NCBI GenBank assembly: GCA_027924645.1
Contig: BSBN01000213.1
Coordinates: 30,506,501 to 30,570,500 of the forward strand
Direction of reading: 5' to 3'
DNA length: 64,000 nucleotides
Origin: Cunninghamia lanceolata
Taxonomy: Eukaryota; Streptophyta; Pinopsida; Cupressales; Cupressaceae
Made by a program: the position numbers and the translations under genes. Below, piece after piece: positions 11,179 to 23,459 of the stretch (within the stretch, counting starts at the first letter, position 1; the number at the start of each line of letters is the position of its first letter). Under the pieces are notes generated by a model that was not told where the DNA came from, did no database searches, and saw only the letters and a program-made list of their open reading frames with translations.

Positions 11179-13430
11179 ACCTGTTTGAATGTTAAGACAC
11201 AATCTTTCCTTTCGGACTGCACACCCTCAATGTGTTCCTTCTTTGTTCCCTCGACCCTTGTCAGCTTAGACTTAATGATTTTTCCTCTCAAAAAATGCTA
11301 TCCCCAAAAGGAATAACTCCCCTATCAAACTCTCCTAAGGTTCTTTTTCCTTTGTGGGATAACAATAAACTCTCTAAAAATCCTCCACCCTGAAGCATGC
11401 AATGCTACAGGTGTTTCCCATAAGCAAGAAAATCTCCAAAAGGGTAGTGGCTTATTCTCCACTTACTCCATAATAACATGGATTATAGGGTACGTGCCCC
11501 ACTATGTAGACATAGTGGTTTACATACCAAAGAAGACTTGTCACAAAAGACCAATGTTTATGACTTAGTAAACATATTTTCTTTAACAATATAACAATAT
11601 ATCAATAACCTCCTCATCTGGGGTCTCCTGAAACTGGAAGCGGAGATGGCCGATGTCAAGTCCTGTCTGGCTATCATGGAAGACAAGGTGAAGAAGATGA
11701 TCCAGATGATGCTGAAGACCTCCCTCAAGGTTGCTGATGTCTTTACTATTCTACAGGTGGACTGGACGAACAGTGTGGAATCACTGATGGAAGACCAAAA
11801 AAATCTTTTTAATTTGTTAACTGATGATTGGAAGACCTTGCTTAGTTAGCTGGTTTATGTTTTATGCTTTTATCAGATTTGTTTTAAACTTGATATATGT
11901 TTTGTTAATTTTTTTGGTTGACTACTGGTCGGCTGTTAGTTGGCTATTGGTGGCTCTGGGCCTTCTTTGATTCCTTTTGTCTTTGTTATTGGGATCTGCT
12001 CCTGGGTTAGCATCTTATCTTAATCAAAAACAATATACCAATGAATAAATATAACATATCAACATAATGATAACTATACCATCTCTACAAATGTTGATAT
12101 TAATCATTTGGCAAGTTGCGAGAATGGGGTTGAGGTCTTCTCCCCCTTTGCAACCTTATGCTGACATCAACATCAATAATCATGCAAACAAAGAAATATA
12201 TCAGAAAATTTCTTGACAAAGGAAAATGGTTTAACTCTAACCTCAATAATATTTCCTGAATATCTCTCGACCAATTCAAATAAAGTTTTGATGTCGGAAA
12301 CCTTTCCTTAATGACAAATCTACAATGGTCAATTTGAGATTGACTAAAAAAGGAGAGTTAACTATTACATACCCCTTCTCAAGAAGGTTCATTGAATATA
12401 AAACTTGGAACTCAAATGGAAAACTTGTCTCTTCCCAAACATCTATTCCCTTCTCTCCGATGGTGCTCTCCTTCCTTTCGTAGAGGTGGAAATCTATTTC
12501 CTGGTTACACTCATAGTCATACGAACTGTGATTAGTGTATCATCAGTAAATCTTTATACATCATGCTTAAATAATCTCAATAACATTTAATCTCATAACA
12601 AATTCTATGCATTAAATCATAATTCATAAAATCAATTATCTATCCTAACATTTTCCTAAACATCAAATCATTAATCTATGATAATCCACTTAATCACATG
12701 AAAGTGAAAGTAAAACATAGTCCAAGTTTGGGGATGTAACAAAAGTCCTGCTCTTAGTTTATTTGGTACCCAAATGCCTATGTATCAAATCACCTTTGTA
12801 GCCTACATTAATTATACTACAACCTAGCATGGTTTGACATGGTTTTCATTAATATTGTCTTCACCAGTCATCTTATAACATCACAATATCAAATGTGATC
12901 CAATCTTGAATAGATACCAATTCATCTACCTAGCTTGTGGTTCAATGCCATCGACAGTCTATGCATTTACAGTTCTATCTTCCTTGTTCTACCATTGTGC
13001 ATTATCATATTGATGTTGCATGCTCTATGAGTGCACCATCCACATGATTCCCTCATGAACAAATCCACACACTCCCTACCCTTTACCTCTATATCAGACT
13101 CTTTTTGTACACAATCTCTTCTATTACACCCAACATGTAATCTCCTCTCTACATGTTTAACTGTACATGCTTAACTTAAACATTCGCACACCCTAATTTG
13201 TGCATTACATTCCTCATTATTTACTTTCACCTACCACATTTTCCCATCTCTACACCATGACTTACCTCTTTACCCATGTGTACACTTATCCTTTGGCACC
13301 AAGCCCTACTTTCATTCCCCTTCTTAGTGCCTTAGCTTATAGGAACCTAGAAATTATTTCCCTGGTTTCTATTTGTAGCAAGTCTTTAGGCTTGATGTCG
13401 AATAGTCTTACATCATTAAAGAAGTAGCAC
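11179..13430. other. Non-coding stretch, no recognisable gene
   Basis: AT-rich sequence with no family I recognise. One short plus-strand ORF (11646-11849, 67 codons) is charged and helix-like (MADVKSCLAIMEDKVKKM...), perhaps a fragment of a retroelement gag-like coiled coil, but nothing supports it as a gene. The rest has no sustained coding. Confidence 0.5.
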
Positions 13431-14090
13431 TATCAATGACAGGAACATGTCTATTTTCTTTGTATTGAATAAAATTTATAGTGAATGAGTCAAAGGAATC
13501 AAGTAATTTTAGTGCTAACTCATGATATTACATTAATTTTGCTTCTTTGGTCTTATAGTCACCAATTATTTGTCTATCTACAAGTTTTGAATTACCATGG
13601 ATATCAATAGAATTAACATTTAAAGAGATGACAATGTGTAACCTTGTGATCAATGCCTCATATTCAACTGGTTTGTTAGCACATAGAAAATCAAGTTAAA
13701 ATGAGAGGGGAATCAAGTCTCAAGTAATGGAGGTATCAAAATTACTCTCACGCCATAAGTATTCGTACATCTATATCCATAAAAAAATATGGTTCATGGG
13801 ATGAAAATCAATATGTAATTTTTTCTCATTAATAAATGATACATTGTGAATATTCACATGGCCAAGACATGGGACTATACCTAGCTAATTAATGATGACA
13901 TGATTTGATATATTTTTGGGAGATAAACTTACGATCAAACTTAGACATCACCCATCTCGTAGCATGACCCAAAAGGTAGGCTTTAGACAACATGTATTTT
14001 AGAGGATCTTTATTTATTATGACATGTGTCTCAACATGAATCATATAATGGCTCAACGTTTGTGAAGAAAAGACCATAACCAAACATAGT
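13430..14090 (-). pseudogene. Decayed Tat-like tandem RNase H domains (gRNH then aRNH)
   Basis: Minus-strand translation from 14083 gives the C-terminal part of a Ty3-type RNase H (LSHYMIHVETHVIINKDPLKYMLSKAYLLGHATRW, slots of the HYM...DPLKYI...GR.ARW pattern). Below it, at about 13760-13430, a plant-type extra RNase H is still legible (EYEALITRLHIVI, IDIHGNSKLVDRQIIGDYKTK, then a decayed C-terminal acidic motif). Stops and frameshifts are numerous. Here the extra RNase H follows the Ty3-type one, the order usually described for Tat elements and opposite to the element at 1-11178. Confidence 0.7.
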
Positions 14091-14499
14091 TTCTTTATTG
14101 AAGTATATCATACCTCATAATCTAATAAGTTAAAACTAATGTAATAGACTACATGTTCTTTGTCATTTTCATTATTTTATACTAAAAGACCTCCCATAGT
14201 ATCACTTGGTGGTTGATATATATGACACTAAAGGTTTTCAATGAATAACATGCATCAATACTAATGGATTCAATATAAGTATTATTTCATGTCCTCAAAT
14301 TTTTTTTGACAATCCATATTCCATTAAAATTTTACATCCTTCTTTAAAATTTCAATCAATGACAAATTCCAATCCACTAATTGTGTGAAGAATCATCTAA
14401 TCGCCTAGATTTTCCCTTAAAACACAAAAAATTGTAAAATATTTTTTAGTCAAGGCATGTTAACCATGGGATAATTATTTTTGGCATCAAATTCAATTT

Positions 14500-15160
14500 T
14501 CTACTAAGATATAATAAATCCTAGTAGGTAGCTGTACTATCAGTGCTGAATATACATTTCTTTGGGTTTAGCCTAACCTTGTATTGTCAAAGATTTTAAA
14601 AGGTTTTCCTTAAGTCCTAATATAGTGTATTCTTTTCTTGGATTTTCCTATATTTTCATACAAATAATGTTCTAAAATATCATGCATGAGATCTTGGAAG
14701 ATTAGGGTCATGGCCCTTTGATAGGTAGCTTCATCATTTTTCAATTTAAATGGAATGACTACATAGAAAAATGTACACCATGCCATGATGTAGGAAAAAT
14801 ATTTGTCTTGATCTTGGGGGTTTATAATAATTTGATTATATCTCAAAAATCCATCAATAAATGACAACATTTCATTCCCAATGGTGTAATCTATAATCAT
14901 GTCAATATTGGGTAGTGGAAAATAATCCTTAGTTGATGCCTTGTTAAGGTCTCTAAAATCAATACAAATACACACATGACCATCATGTTTTGCAATGGGT
15001 TCCATATTGGATACCTAGGGTGAATAATTAATTAGTCAAATAAAACTTTTCTTGAGAATTTTCTTCGATTCTTCTTTGACCATCAAGGTGAATTTTGGAT
15101 GCATTTTTAGAATCTTTTGTTTAATCATCCTCGCATTCCAGGTTCAAGAGCAATGTTGTA
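14500..15160 (-). pseudogene. Decayed Tat-like reverse transcriptase
   Basis: The longest open piece (14610-15005, 131 codons) reads GHVCICIDFRDLNKASTKDYFPLPNIDM, then LSFIDGFLRYNQIIINPQD, then IPFKLKNDEATYQRAMTLIFQDLMH, a clear match to plant Tat/Ogre RT (MPFGLKNAGATYQRAM...). The active site that should read YVDD reads YLYE, so the enzyme is dead. It reads in the same direction as, and directly upstream of, the RNase H remnants at 13.4-14.1 kb, so the two form one decayed pol. No LTRs belonging to it were found. Confidence 0.85.
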
Positions 15161-15169
15161 CATTATAAT

Positions 15170-16390
15170 ATTGTAGTGCCTAAAATGCCAATTATGGACA
15201 AAACCTTGCAAAAATGCAACCAACTTTGTTTGAAACACAAAGCACTACAAAAGGTAATATCTCACATATGCATGTGTTTTCACCACATGCAACACCACCT
15301 AATATTAAAGCACATGTGGAAAGGGACATGTAGTAACAATATTAAAATATGAAGAATGATTCAGTGGTGCACATATCCATGTGGTACATTCTAAATGAGG
15401 AAGGAAGCACTTTAAGATGGTAAGGTAGTAATGCATATCATGACATAATAGAGTAGTATCCCCATGATGATTAGTCCTCCAATGTCTAAGATGAGATGTG
15501 AAAATACCACACCCTTCACAACACTAAACTGGCACAAATGTGTTAAGTAATTTCTTAAGAAAAAGGTGGAAATACTCTTCTACCAAGCCTACCTAACCCA
15601 CAATAGATAAGGGGTATACCTAGTCTCCTAAGTGATGTATGGTCATCTAATTCTAATTAGGGTTAGGTTCCAAAGTTAATATTTCCTAATGCACTATGGT
15701 TAAGTCATTATGATTTTACACTTAAAAGAACATTTCTCAAAAATATTAAAGGTATTAAATTATGTACTTTGAAAAGTACAATATTCATAAAAAAGGGTAA
15801 TGTAGTGTCATATTTTGATTAAATAAATATTACCCTTTTTTTCCTTCTTGGTAATATTGATTATGCTAAGAGATATCTTTTTAATGACATTGATTATATT
15901 AAGGGGATCACCCTCAATGCAAATTTTTTAAAAGTTCTTCTTTGTAGCTAGTTTTTTTAGACATAATTACTAATCATCATTATTATTTTTAAATAAAGTA
16001 GAATCATCCCAAGAGTATTGTTTGACAAACTCGACATCCTCCTCACATGGGGTTTCATAATTTGAGTTACATGAGTTAGGTGTTAGAAAGTTGTCTTCAA
16101 CCTCTCCATTTTTATTATATTTATCCTCTCCATCATATGCATTGTCGTCCTCCTTACATTTATCCTTCTTGTCTTCACTTTCTTCCGAGCATCATCATCC
16201 TTATCTACTTTTTTTCTCCACCTCCTTTATTTTATTTTCTTCTTCCTTTGTCTTTTACTCAATAGTTTTTCCTTGACATTTTTCAGGGGTTACCAAAGAG
16301 CTCTAACTAATAAAAAGTCATGGAATATTTGTCAACTCATTATTTAAATATTTTTGAAGTATTTAAATATAGATTATCTAGTATGAAGAT
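15170..16390. other. AT-rich non-coding stretch with a pyrimidine-rich patch
   Basis: No gene recognised. At 16080-16276 the plus strand is C/T-rich and gives low-complexity ORFs; on the minus strand the same bases encode Asp/Glu/Lys-rich sequence that could be gag-linker debris of the adjacent Tat-like remnant, but this is not demonstrable. Confidence 0.4.
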
Positions 16391-16429
16391 TAGTGAAAAT
16401 TGAGATTTATTATAAGTCCTTGCAAGAAG

Positions 16430-16900
16430 TTGCAAATAATCATGTATTGATCACTTGTAAAATTATGAGTGAGAAGATTGAAGTGTTAGATATCCAATTA
16501 AGAAGATTTTAATTATAATTAAAAACTTGCATCCATATTGGACTCTTGTATGAAATTGTAGATTCATGAAATCACTTGGAGGATTATGAGTGATGGGATT
16601 AAAGTGTGTCAACCCCACTTGAGAACTATCAAATTATATTAATTATAGCTATGGGTCCATGGAGTGACTTGAAAATGATCACAATGATCTTTTTAGTGAT
16701 TGTGAGTGGCATGAATGAATTGTTGTGTTTCCACCTAAGATATATTAAAATATATTAAGTCATATTTAATTCTCATAAAGTTACAAACTTGTATAGTCAC
16801 TTGTAGAATTTTGAATTATGTGATTGAAGTGTACTATAATGCACTTGATACTATTATAGTCCTATAATTTAAGCCATGGATCTTTGTAGGAATTATAGCA
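16430..16900. repeat. Degenerate tandem repeat, about 110-120 bp unit
   Basis: A recurring module of the form TCACTTG(T/G)A..ATTATGAGTGA...GATT(G/A)AAGTGT appears near 16453, 16575, 16690 and 16797, followed each time by AATTATA-type sequence and a GGTCC/ACTTG stretch. Spacing falls from about 122 to 108 bp and units differ by many substitutions. No coding. Confidence 0.5.
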
Positions 16901-18590
16901 ATTCTTACAAAACTAGGAAGATTTTAACTAACATGAAGAAAGTATGGAAAATCTAATTGAACTTTATTAAGTCCAAGTATTTTAATTCACTTAAAATAGA
17001 ATCATGAATGTACTAGGTTTCTTTTACTTAATGTTAAATAATAATAAGCATCTCTCTCAAAAAATTCTACAACTTTTAACAAAATCTAAATATATAGTTG
17101 GAAATCCAAAAACTACAACTTTCATTAAATCCTTAATAAATTTCATTAAATAACATTAATTCATTAACTTTCTTGAGGTTGAGACAAATATTATGTCAGC
17201 TATTAGGAGGCACATTTCTTGTGCTAAGGTAGTAGGAGGTCATGTCAATAAGAACCACATAGATATATACCCTCAATGAAATCAGACCTCCTAGGTAGGC
17301 TACCATTAAGTCAAAATCTTACATGGAAGTACTCTCAATCATCAAGAACCATATAGATAGGCCCCCTTTTGGTATGAAATGGACATGGAATGATACGAGA
17401 ACTTAGAATATTTTTTGAGCATGTGCATAAGAGGGAGAGAAACTGATTAGGTTCACCCAACAATGATATACCATCTAAAGAGAACAATTTAGAGATAGAT
17501 GTTGTAGATATTTTTCCTCTTGGTAGGTGGAAACTTTATTTGTGCCAATGAAGTATGAGGAAACCATTTAATAGGAACCCTAGGTAAAAATTAATTGTGC
17601 AAGCATTTGCCAAAGATGAGGGTTTACTTTCACACCAATCCACCACATCAATGGAAAGTAGGAGGCATTCGTGTTGGATATGGAATAGTTCTCAAACTAC
17701 TTAGTTTATATTTTTAAATTAGTACATGGTTTTTATTGTTACTAATAACTCAAAACTTCATGTTAACTTTAAAATAATACTTGGTTTGCATTATTGTTGA
17801 TTTGTTCTTTATCTTAAACAATATAATTTTTATGTGTCATGGTTTACATTTTTGTTGTAAAATACAAGAGAATGTTATTATGAAATCATTATTTCTAACT
17901 CATTTCCCAAAAGTTAAATATTACAATAGATATGTGTAATTATTTTGTGATGTTATAATAATACAAAATACTAATATTTCACAAACAAGGAAATGAGAAT
18001 ATACATAGGAATGTTTAAGCTTGAAATAGTTAATTTATTCCACTAGTCATACATCTAGAAGCTCATTGATGTCACTTACATTCTTTCCAACCATATAATA
18101 GACCCAATATTTTTAAGGATCATTAAACATCATTCTCTCATATTGGGTTGATATTAAATATTTTCCTCCTATTACAAAAAAAATGAATTTAAATATTTAT
18201 AGTGAATAATGATGTCTATGTTCTATTATTTTTATCAACTTAAAAATAGACAATTCTCTAAAATTCATATATTTCTTATTATTGAAGTGGATAACCTATG
18301 TTTTTACATGTCCTCTAGTTTTTATTTATTATAGATGCTATCAAATACATGTATGCACCTATAACAAACAATTTACAATTCACAAATTTCTACATCATAC
18401 ATACCAATATAATATTAGACTAGAAAGATATTCAATGATACATTTACACAATCATTAGAGTGTTTCCTTGACTTATCCATCTCTTTTGATCTCATAATTT
18501 GAGTTTCATCTCAATTTTTATTTTAAGATCAATATTAATTTATGATCCATGTATAATTTGATCTCCCTAAAATTTGTTTATGAGTTCCAA
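16900..18590. other. AT-rich stretch, nothing recognised
   Basis: No open reading frame with recognisable content, no clear repeat boundaries and no RNA gene seen. Probably old, decayed repeat sequence. Confidence 0.5.
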
Positions 18591-19350
18591 TGAAATCTAT
18601 CTCTATGCATAGGATATGATTCAAAGTTATGATGTACTAGAAAATAATTTCAATGATGGAAAGGATATGCTTTTACACAATGTTATTAGATCCCAAATTC
18701 AATATTCTTGGAGTGACATACTACACAAATTTGAATGATGTGAATCATCAATTTCTAATAAACTAAAATGGTTTTGACACAAATTAGTTAGATCCTTGTA
18801 GGATGTTTGTGATTATTGCACTAATATATTAAAAATTTCAAAAGATGTTTATCATCACTTTCAATCCACTTCACCTCTTCTATATAGTTTTAATAGATCC
18901 TTGTATGAATTTTAAAATTCTAGAAGTTGCATATTAGAAGAACTAAAAGATGTGCATCATTTTTTCACATCAACTTTATTATGTATAAACTATGTCAGTA
19001 GATCCATGCAATAAGTTTAATATTCTAACACCGCATATTAGATAACGTATGAATGTATGTGTCATCACTTTTAAATTCACATGAGTTGTTTTAAATAGTG
19101 TCACAATTACATCCTTACTAGAAATTCAATATTCTTGTAGTGACATAATAGAAAATTTTGAAAGATGCATATCATTGACTCTAAATCCACTTGCGTAATT
19201 TAAACAGTGTCAACAAATCATTGTAGGAAGTTCAAAATTATAGTAGTGGCAATTAGATAGCTTCAAAACATGTAGAATATCAATTTCAATTCTACTTGAG
19301 TTATTTCACAGTGTTAGTAGATGCATGTCATTAATTTATAAAGGTAGAGG
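18590..19350. repeat. Degenerate tandem repeat, about 105-115 bp unit, 6-7 copies
   Basis: Successive units share AGATCCTTGTA-like openings, a TTCAATATTCT(A/T)G(T/G)AGTG core, an AAAGATGT(G)CATCAT segment and a TAGT(T)TTAAACAGTGT-like end. Units can be followed from about 18680 to 19330. Divergence is high, so the array is old. It is distinct in sequence from the array at 16.4-16.9 kb. Confidence 0.55.
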
Positions 19351-21071
19351 AGAAAATATTTGCAAGATCAAGTACAACTCATCAACCTTTTGATTATAAG
19401 GGTCAAGGATGAAAATGAGATCAATTAATTTTGTCAAGTTAGTGCTACTTCAACCATTCGTCTATAGAACATGTCATAAAAGGTTTAGATTGCATATATT
19501 AATGCCTTGTGTCAACTCTTAATATGGGTCATGCTTGTATTCAAATTATATGATGGGGTGTGGGTGGAGAAAAGTTGTGTAAGAGATTTTTACCATCTAA
19601 TGTGCTCTAAACCTACACAAAATGAGGCTGAATATCTCACACTTATAAAATTAATAAATGTTCCAATAAGTTATAATGTGAAAACAAACCATATTCCACT
19701 AAGTTATGGATTACAATTTCTTATTAATATAAAACAAATTCTCATATATTCATATTGGAGGGTAATAAAAGTATTCTACAATAAATTTTAATGGCCTAAT
19801 TTATTAATCAAACCCTAAATTAAAACTAGTTTAGGTTGGTTAATTCAAACTAGAAAATGAAGATAGACTAAGACATATATATGTTGAAATGATTGAGATG
19901 GATTTAGGGTTTACATGGAAATGGGTGTGATAGACTTTGAATGCTTTAAGATGCTATGCTAAAGATCTAGAAACTAAAATATAGAATTGAATTGATGATT
20001 AGAGGCTTATGATAAATTAATCTTGAGCTTTCTAGATGCTAGAATAAGATCATGTTCACAATTTATTTCAATAAGCATGATTGTGTCTTGTGTGCTGAAT
20101 TCTATCGTTAGTACCTATGGATCTTTGAAAAGTTAGTTCAAACTATGTGTACTTACATCTAAAAGTGTGGTGCTAAAAAATACTATTGGGGGCATACTAC
20201 TATAAAGAGGATCATTTGACCTCCTTAGTGATAATCAAGCCCCTAGTTTGATTTGATCAAATTGAAATATAGAAAATCTAAGAATTAAGGGTGTTGTTTT
20301 GTTGATTGTTGTGTCCAAATAAGACTAAGACAACTCGATGTGAATTGACTTCTATGATGTGTGTCTTGATAGTCAATATTTGACAATCTTTCAATATATC
20401 AAAAGTGATCTAGGATGGTGTCCTTAAATGCACAACCATAGACACAGAGTTCAAAACATTTGGTGTGCCACTAGTAATGACTATATCATGTGCTTGTTGG
20501 CCTTAAAAGCAAGAATTTGAATTTTAAAATTGGAAAACTAGATCACACTCGCAATATTGTCTAAGAGACACAATCATAGGTGTGAACCATTCTAAGAAGA
20601 CAAAAGTCTTGTGAATTGGGCTCGTGGTGTTCTAAACTAAAGAATATAAAATGGTGAGTGAGGGATTTAGGTCTATGGTTAGTGGGTGCACCCAAAAAGC
20701 CAAATTGGATGCTAAGACTATACATTGATGAAATCCACACATAATGACATAAAACATAGAGATAAAAATGTGAAGTACACAGTTTTCTCCTATATACATA
20801 GGAATCAAATTATATACTAGTTTTTTTTTTTTTTTTTTTAGGGTAAAGATTGACTCAAAACTATACAATTGTGATTCATCACATAACATATATAAATATA
20901 TAGGATGTTTCAATCAAATTATACATTATTACAGTTATTAATGTTGCTTTAATAAAATTATAAGCCCGATTTGAACTTGTAGCTATTTTGGGTTTACATC
21001 TTTTAGCTTTTATGGTGCACAAACTCTAAACCAGACCCATACAATTGCTATTTTTTTCTGTATGTTTTCAG
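19350..21071. other. Non-coding stretch upstream of the SDR exons
   Basis: Contains an isolated 94-codon ORF (19507-19791) with no recognised domain and a T-tract at about 20821-20839. I searched this stretch for the missing 5' exons of the downstream SDR (TGxxxGIG, NNAG) and saw none. It may be intron or simply intergenic. Confidence 0.5.
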
Positions 21072-21762
21072 GATAATGCGACTCTCAAGAAAGTATCTGA
21101 GACAAATTATGAAATGTCAAAAGCTTGCTTTGATATTAACTATTATGGAACAAAAAGACTTGTAGAAACATTGTTGCCGTTGTTTCGATCATCTTTTGCA
21201 GGATCTCGCATTGTAAATGTGTCATCAGAGGCTGGATTGTTACAGGTAAACATTAGTTAGCTTGATAATAACAGTGTTCTTGCTAATTTTTTTAAAAACA
21301 GTGTTCTTGTCCTTGCTAATTTTTTTAAAAACAGGTATAGATTTTTAATTATGGTGAATGTTACAGTGGCTCAAAAATGATTCTCTACGATTGGAACTTT
21401 CCGATGATTCAAAAATAACAGAGGAATTAATTGATAAGATGCTTCAAAGCTTTTTAGAAGATATTAAAAGTGGTGACATAGAAGAAAAGGGTTGGCCATA
21501 TTTTTTCCCTCAATATTGCCTTTCAAAGTTAGCTTTGAATACCTACACTCGATTGCTTGCTAGAAAGTTATCAACCAGTGAAGATGGGAAAAGAATTTCA
21601 ATCAATAATGTGCATCCAGGAGTAGTTCAAACAGATATGACAAGGAATATGGGAGATTTAAAGGCTTCAGAAGGAGCAGAAAATGTTGTAACAGTGGTCA
21701 TGTTTCCACCCAATGGACCTTCAGGTCAGTTTTACATGATGAAACAACTCCATCAGTTTTAA
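21072..21762 (+). CDS. Short-chain dehydrogenase/reductase, carbonyl/menthone-reductase-like, 3' two exons only
   Basis: Two exons give 189 residues ending at a TAA (21760-21762). Exon A is 21072-21245, preceded by a good acceptor (pyrimidine tract, TTTTCAG) and ending CAG|GTAAAC. The intron is 21246-21366 (ends TTACAG); exon B is 21367-21762. The join reads GLLQ|WLKN in phase 0. Classical SDR motifs are present: the Asn region in DINYYGTKRLVETLLPL, the catalytic Ser in RIVNVSS, Tyr-x3-Lys in YCLSK, then NNVHPGVVQTDMT. The match is to plant NADPH-dependent carbonyl-reductase-type SDRs (neomenthol dehydrogenase/salutaridine reductase relatives, usually about 300 aa). The N-terminal Rossmann half (TGxxxGIG, NNAG) is not in view. 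Either the first exons lie beyond a long intron or this is a truncated copy. The open frame and intact splice sites argue for recent function. Confidence 0.85.
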
Positions 21763-22550
21763 GGGATTGTGTAGAAGTCTAAATCCATTTCATTGTCAAA
21801 ACAGTAAGTGAGATTGGCAAACAAATTATATAAGTTCTATCAAATAAATTTTGGTGATGAATAAGGGAATGTGATCCAATAAATTGATACAAATAAAATA
21901 TAATTTTTTTTAAACGTTTTTTTTTTGCTTATTTTGCTCTTGTTAGTGATTTAATTGTCCTTCACCTGGAGTTTAAGTTTTTTTAATAATTTAAATGATT
22001 ATTTCTTAACAGATTGGTTTTTTAAGACTTTACATGACCATATATCACTAGAATAGAACTTGCTGACATTCCAAAGTTGGAATAGATCTTTGAAATGTGA
22101 TAGAATAGATAGCAAATTCTACATATTTAAGTTAATAGTTATTATTTTCTAAGGTCAAATTATCATTTTTTTCCTTAGCATCAATTTTGGTTTTTGTTTG
22201 TTGTGATTCAAGGCTTCAATAAGACGACTTGCTTGAACTCGAAGTTGTAAAGCTCCCCTTAATCTCGAGTCTCTTATCATGCATATAATCATTTTTTGTA
22301 TCTTTGAAGCTATCTGTGTAGTTGTCTAGTGATTTCTAAAGCTACTTTCCAAAGTTGATTTCCAGAGCTGGTTTCTAGATCTAGATTTTTGGAGTTTATT
22401 TCTAAAGTTGGGTTTCTAAAGCTGGTTTCTGGAGTTAGTTTTTGAAGCTTTCTGAAGCTGCTTTCTAGAGCTGATTTCTAGAGCTAGTTTTTAGAGTTGC
22501 TTTCTAGAGTTGGTTTTCAAAGCTGATTTCTAGAGTTGTCTATGATGCTC
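21763..22550. other. Non-coding stretch with a short imperfect tandem repeat
   Basis: After the SDR stop the sequence is non-coding. From about 22330 to 22530 a short imperfect repeat of the type TTTCTAGAGCTGG/TTTCTGAAGCTG recurs roughly a dozen times, a minisatellite-like run. No gene seen. Confidence 0.5.
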
Positions 22551-23200
22551 AAATTGTCTCTTAAGCATTCAAAATACTCTTTTGATAGTGTCTTAGTATA
22601 GATATCAACAAGTTGCTACTCGGATCTACAAAACTAAAGTTCAGTCTCTCCATGTTCTACTAGCTCCTTTATGAAATGATAATGAATCTCAATATGCTTG
22701 ATTTGTCCTTGGAAAATTGGGTTCTTTGTCAAGGCTATTGAAGATACATTATCACAATATATCATCATTCAAATTTGCTAGGATTCTTCTAAGCCAAATA
22801 ATCTAACATGCAACTGCATTTACTGTTATATATTCATCTTCTACTTTGGAGAGAGAAACTATGAGTTGCTTCCTGGATGTCCATGAAATGGCTCCTAACA
22901 CCATTTGGGACACATATCCTGATACAACTAATCAACTCAAACTCACTAGATGTGGTATATCAAATGTCATAGCCCTTTGTGCTATTGACATATCTCAAGA
23001 TTCTCTTCCCCGCTTGCCAGTGTGTATCCTTAGGTGTCTCCATAAATCTAGAAATCAAACTTATCACGTACGTTAGTAGCTATCAATTACATTAAGCTTC
23101 CAACCATGTTCTTGTATAATATTGGGTTCACTTCATTGTTGTTATCTTCCTTACTCAATTTTATACCTATAGCTATTGGTATTGGTGCATGCTTGTTGTT
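22550..23200 (-). pseudogene. Ty1/Copia pol remnant (RT end and RNase H)
   Basis: Minus-strand translation in shifting frames gives the typical Copia RNase H run: a GYVSQMVLGAISWTSRKQ-like piece where the family has DRKSTSG...SWxSKKQ, then LSKVEDEYI, then AC..IIWLRRIL, then decayed versions of the K(N)P.F..R.KHI...YHFI and DIxTK motifs. Multiple stops and indels. No LTRs assigned. Confidence 0.75.
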
Positions 23201-23229
23201 CGACATTCTGAACCTCTTGTGTGGCATAT

Positions 23230-23452
23230 GGACAAATGGAATTAAATAAATAAGATTTATTTAATTTGATGTAAGAGAAGGATAAATGGATAAGAGGAAT
23301 TAGTTAAATAAATATAATTTATTTAACTAATGGGAGTGATGTAAGGGGTCATGGAAGGGGACCTAGGACAAAGTGTCGCAAGAGGATGCAAGGGAATGTC
23401 GAAAGGCAATGTTATAGGACATGGTCAAATTTAGGTGTCTACAATAATTTTT
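23230..23452 (-). repeat. LTR-like sequence ending TGTCTACA, with two AT palindromes
   Basis: The stretch ends TGTCTACA at about 23452 (minus-strand start TGTAGACA). It contains two perfect AT hairpins: AATTAAATAAA (23240-23250) with its complement at 23256-23266, and a 15-bp arm at 23299-23313 with its complement at 23317-23331. It resembles in style the sequence beginning TGTAGACA at about 25985. Its left limit is not defined. Confidence 0.4.
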
Positions 23453-23459
23453 TGGATAG

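Noticed and set aside
16080..16276. Pyrimidine-rich plus-strand ORFs
   Set aside because: Low-complexity C/T-rich composition, two overlapping frames equally open, no recognisable protein.
19507..19791. 94-codon ORF with a NEAEY phrase resembling an RNase H motif
   Set aside because: No other RNase H landmarks occur before or after it, so the resemblance is likely chance.
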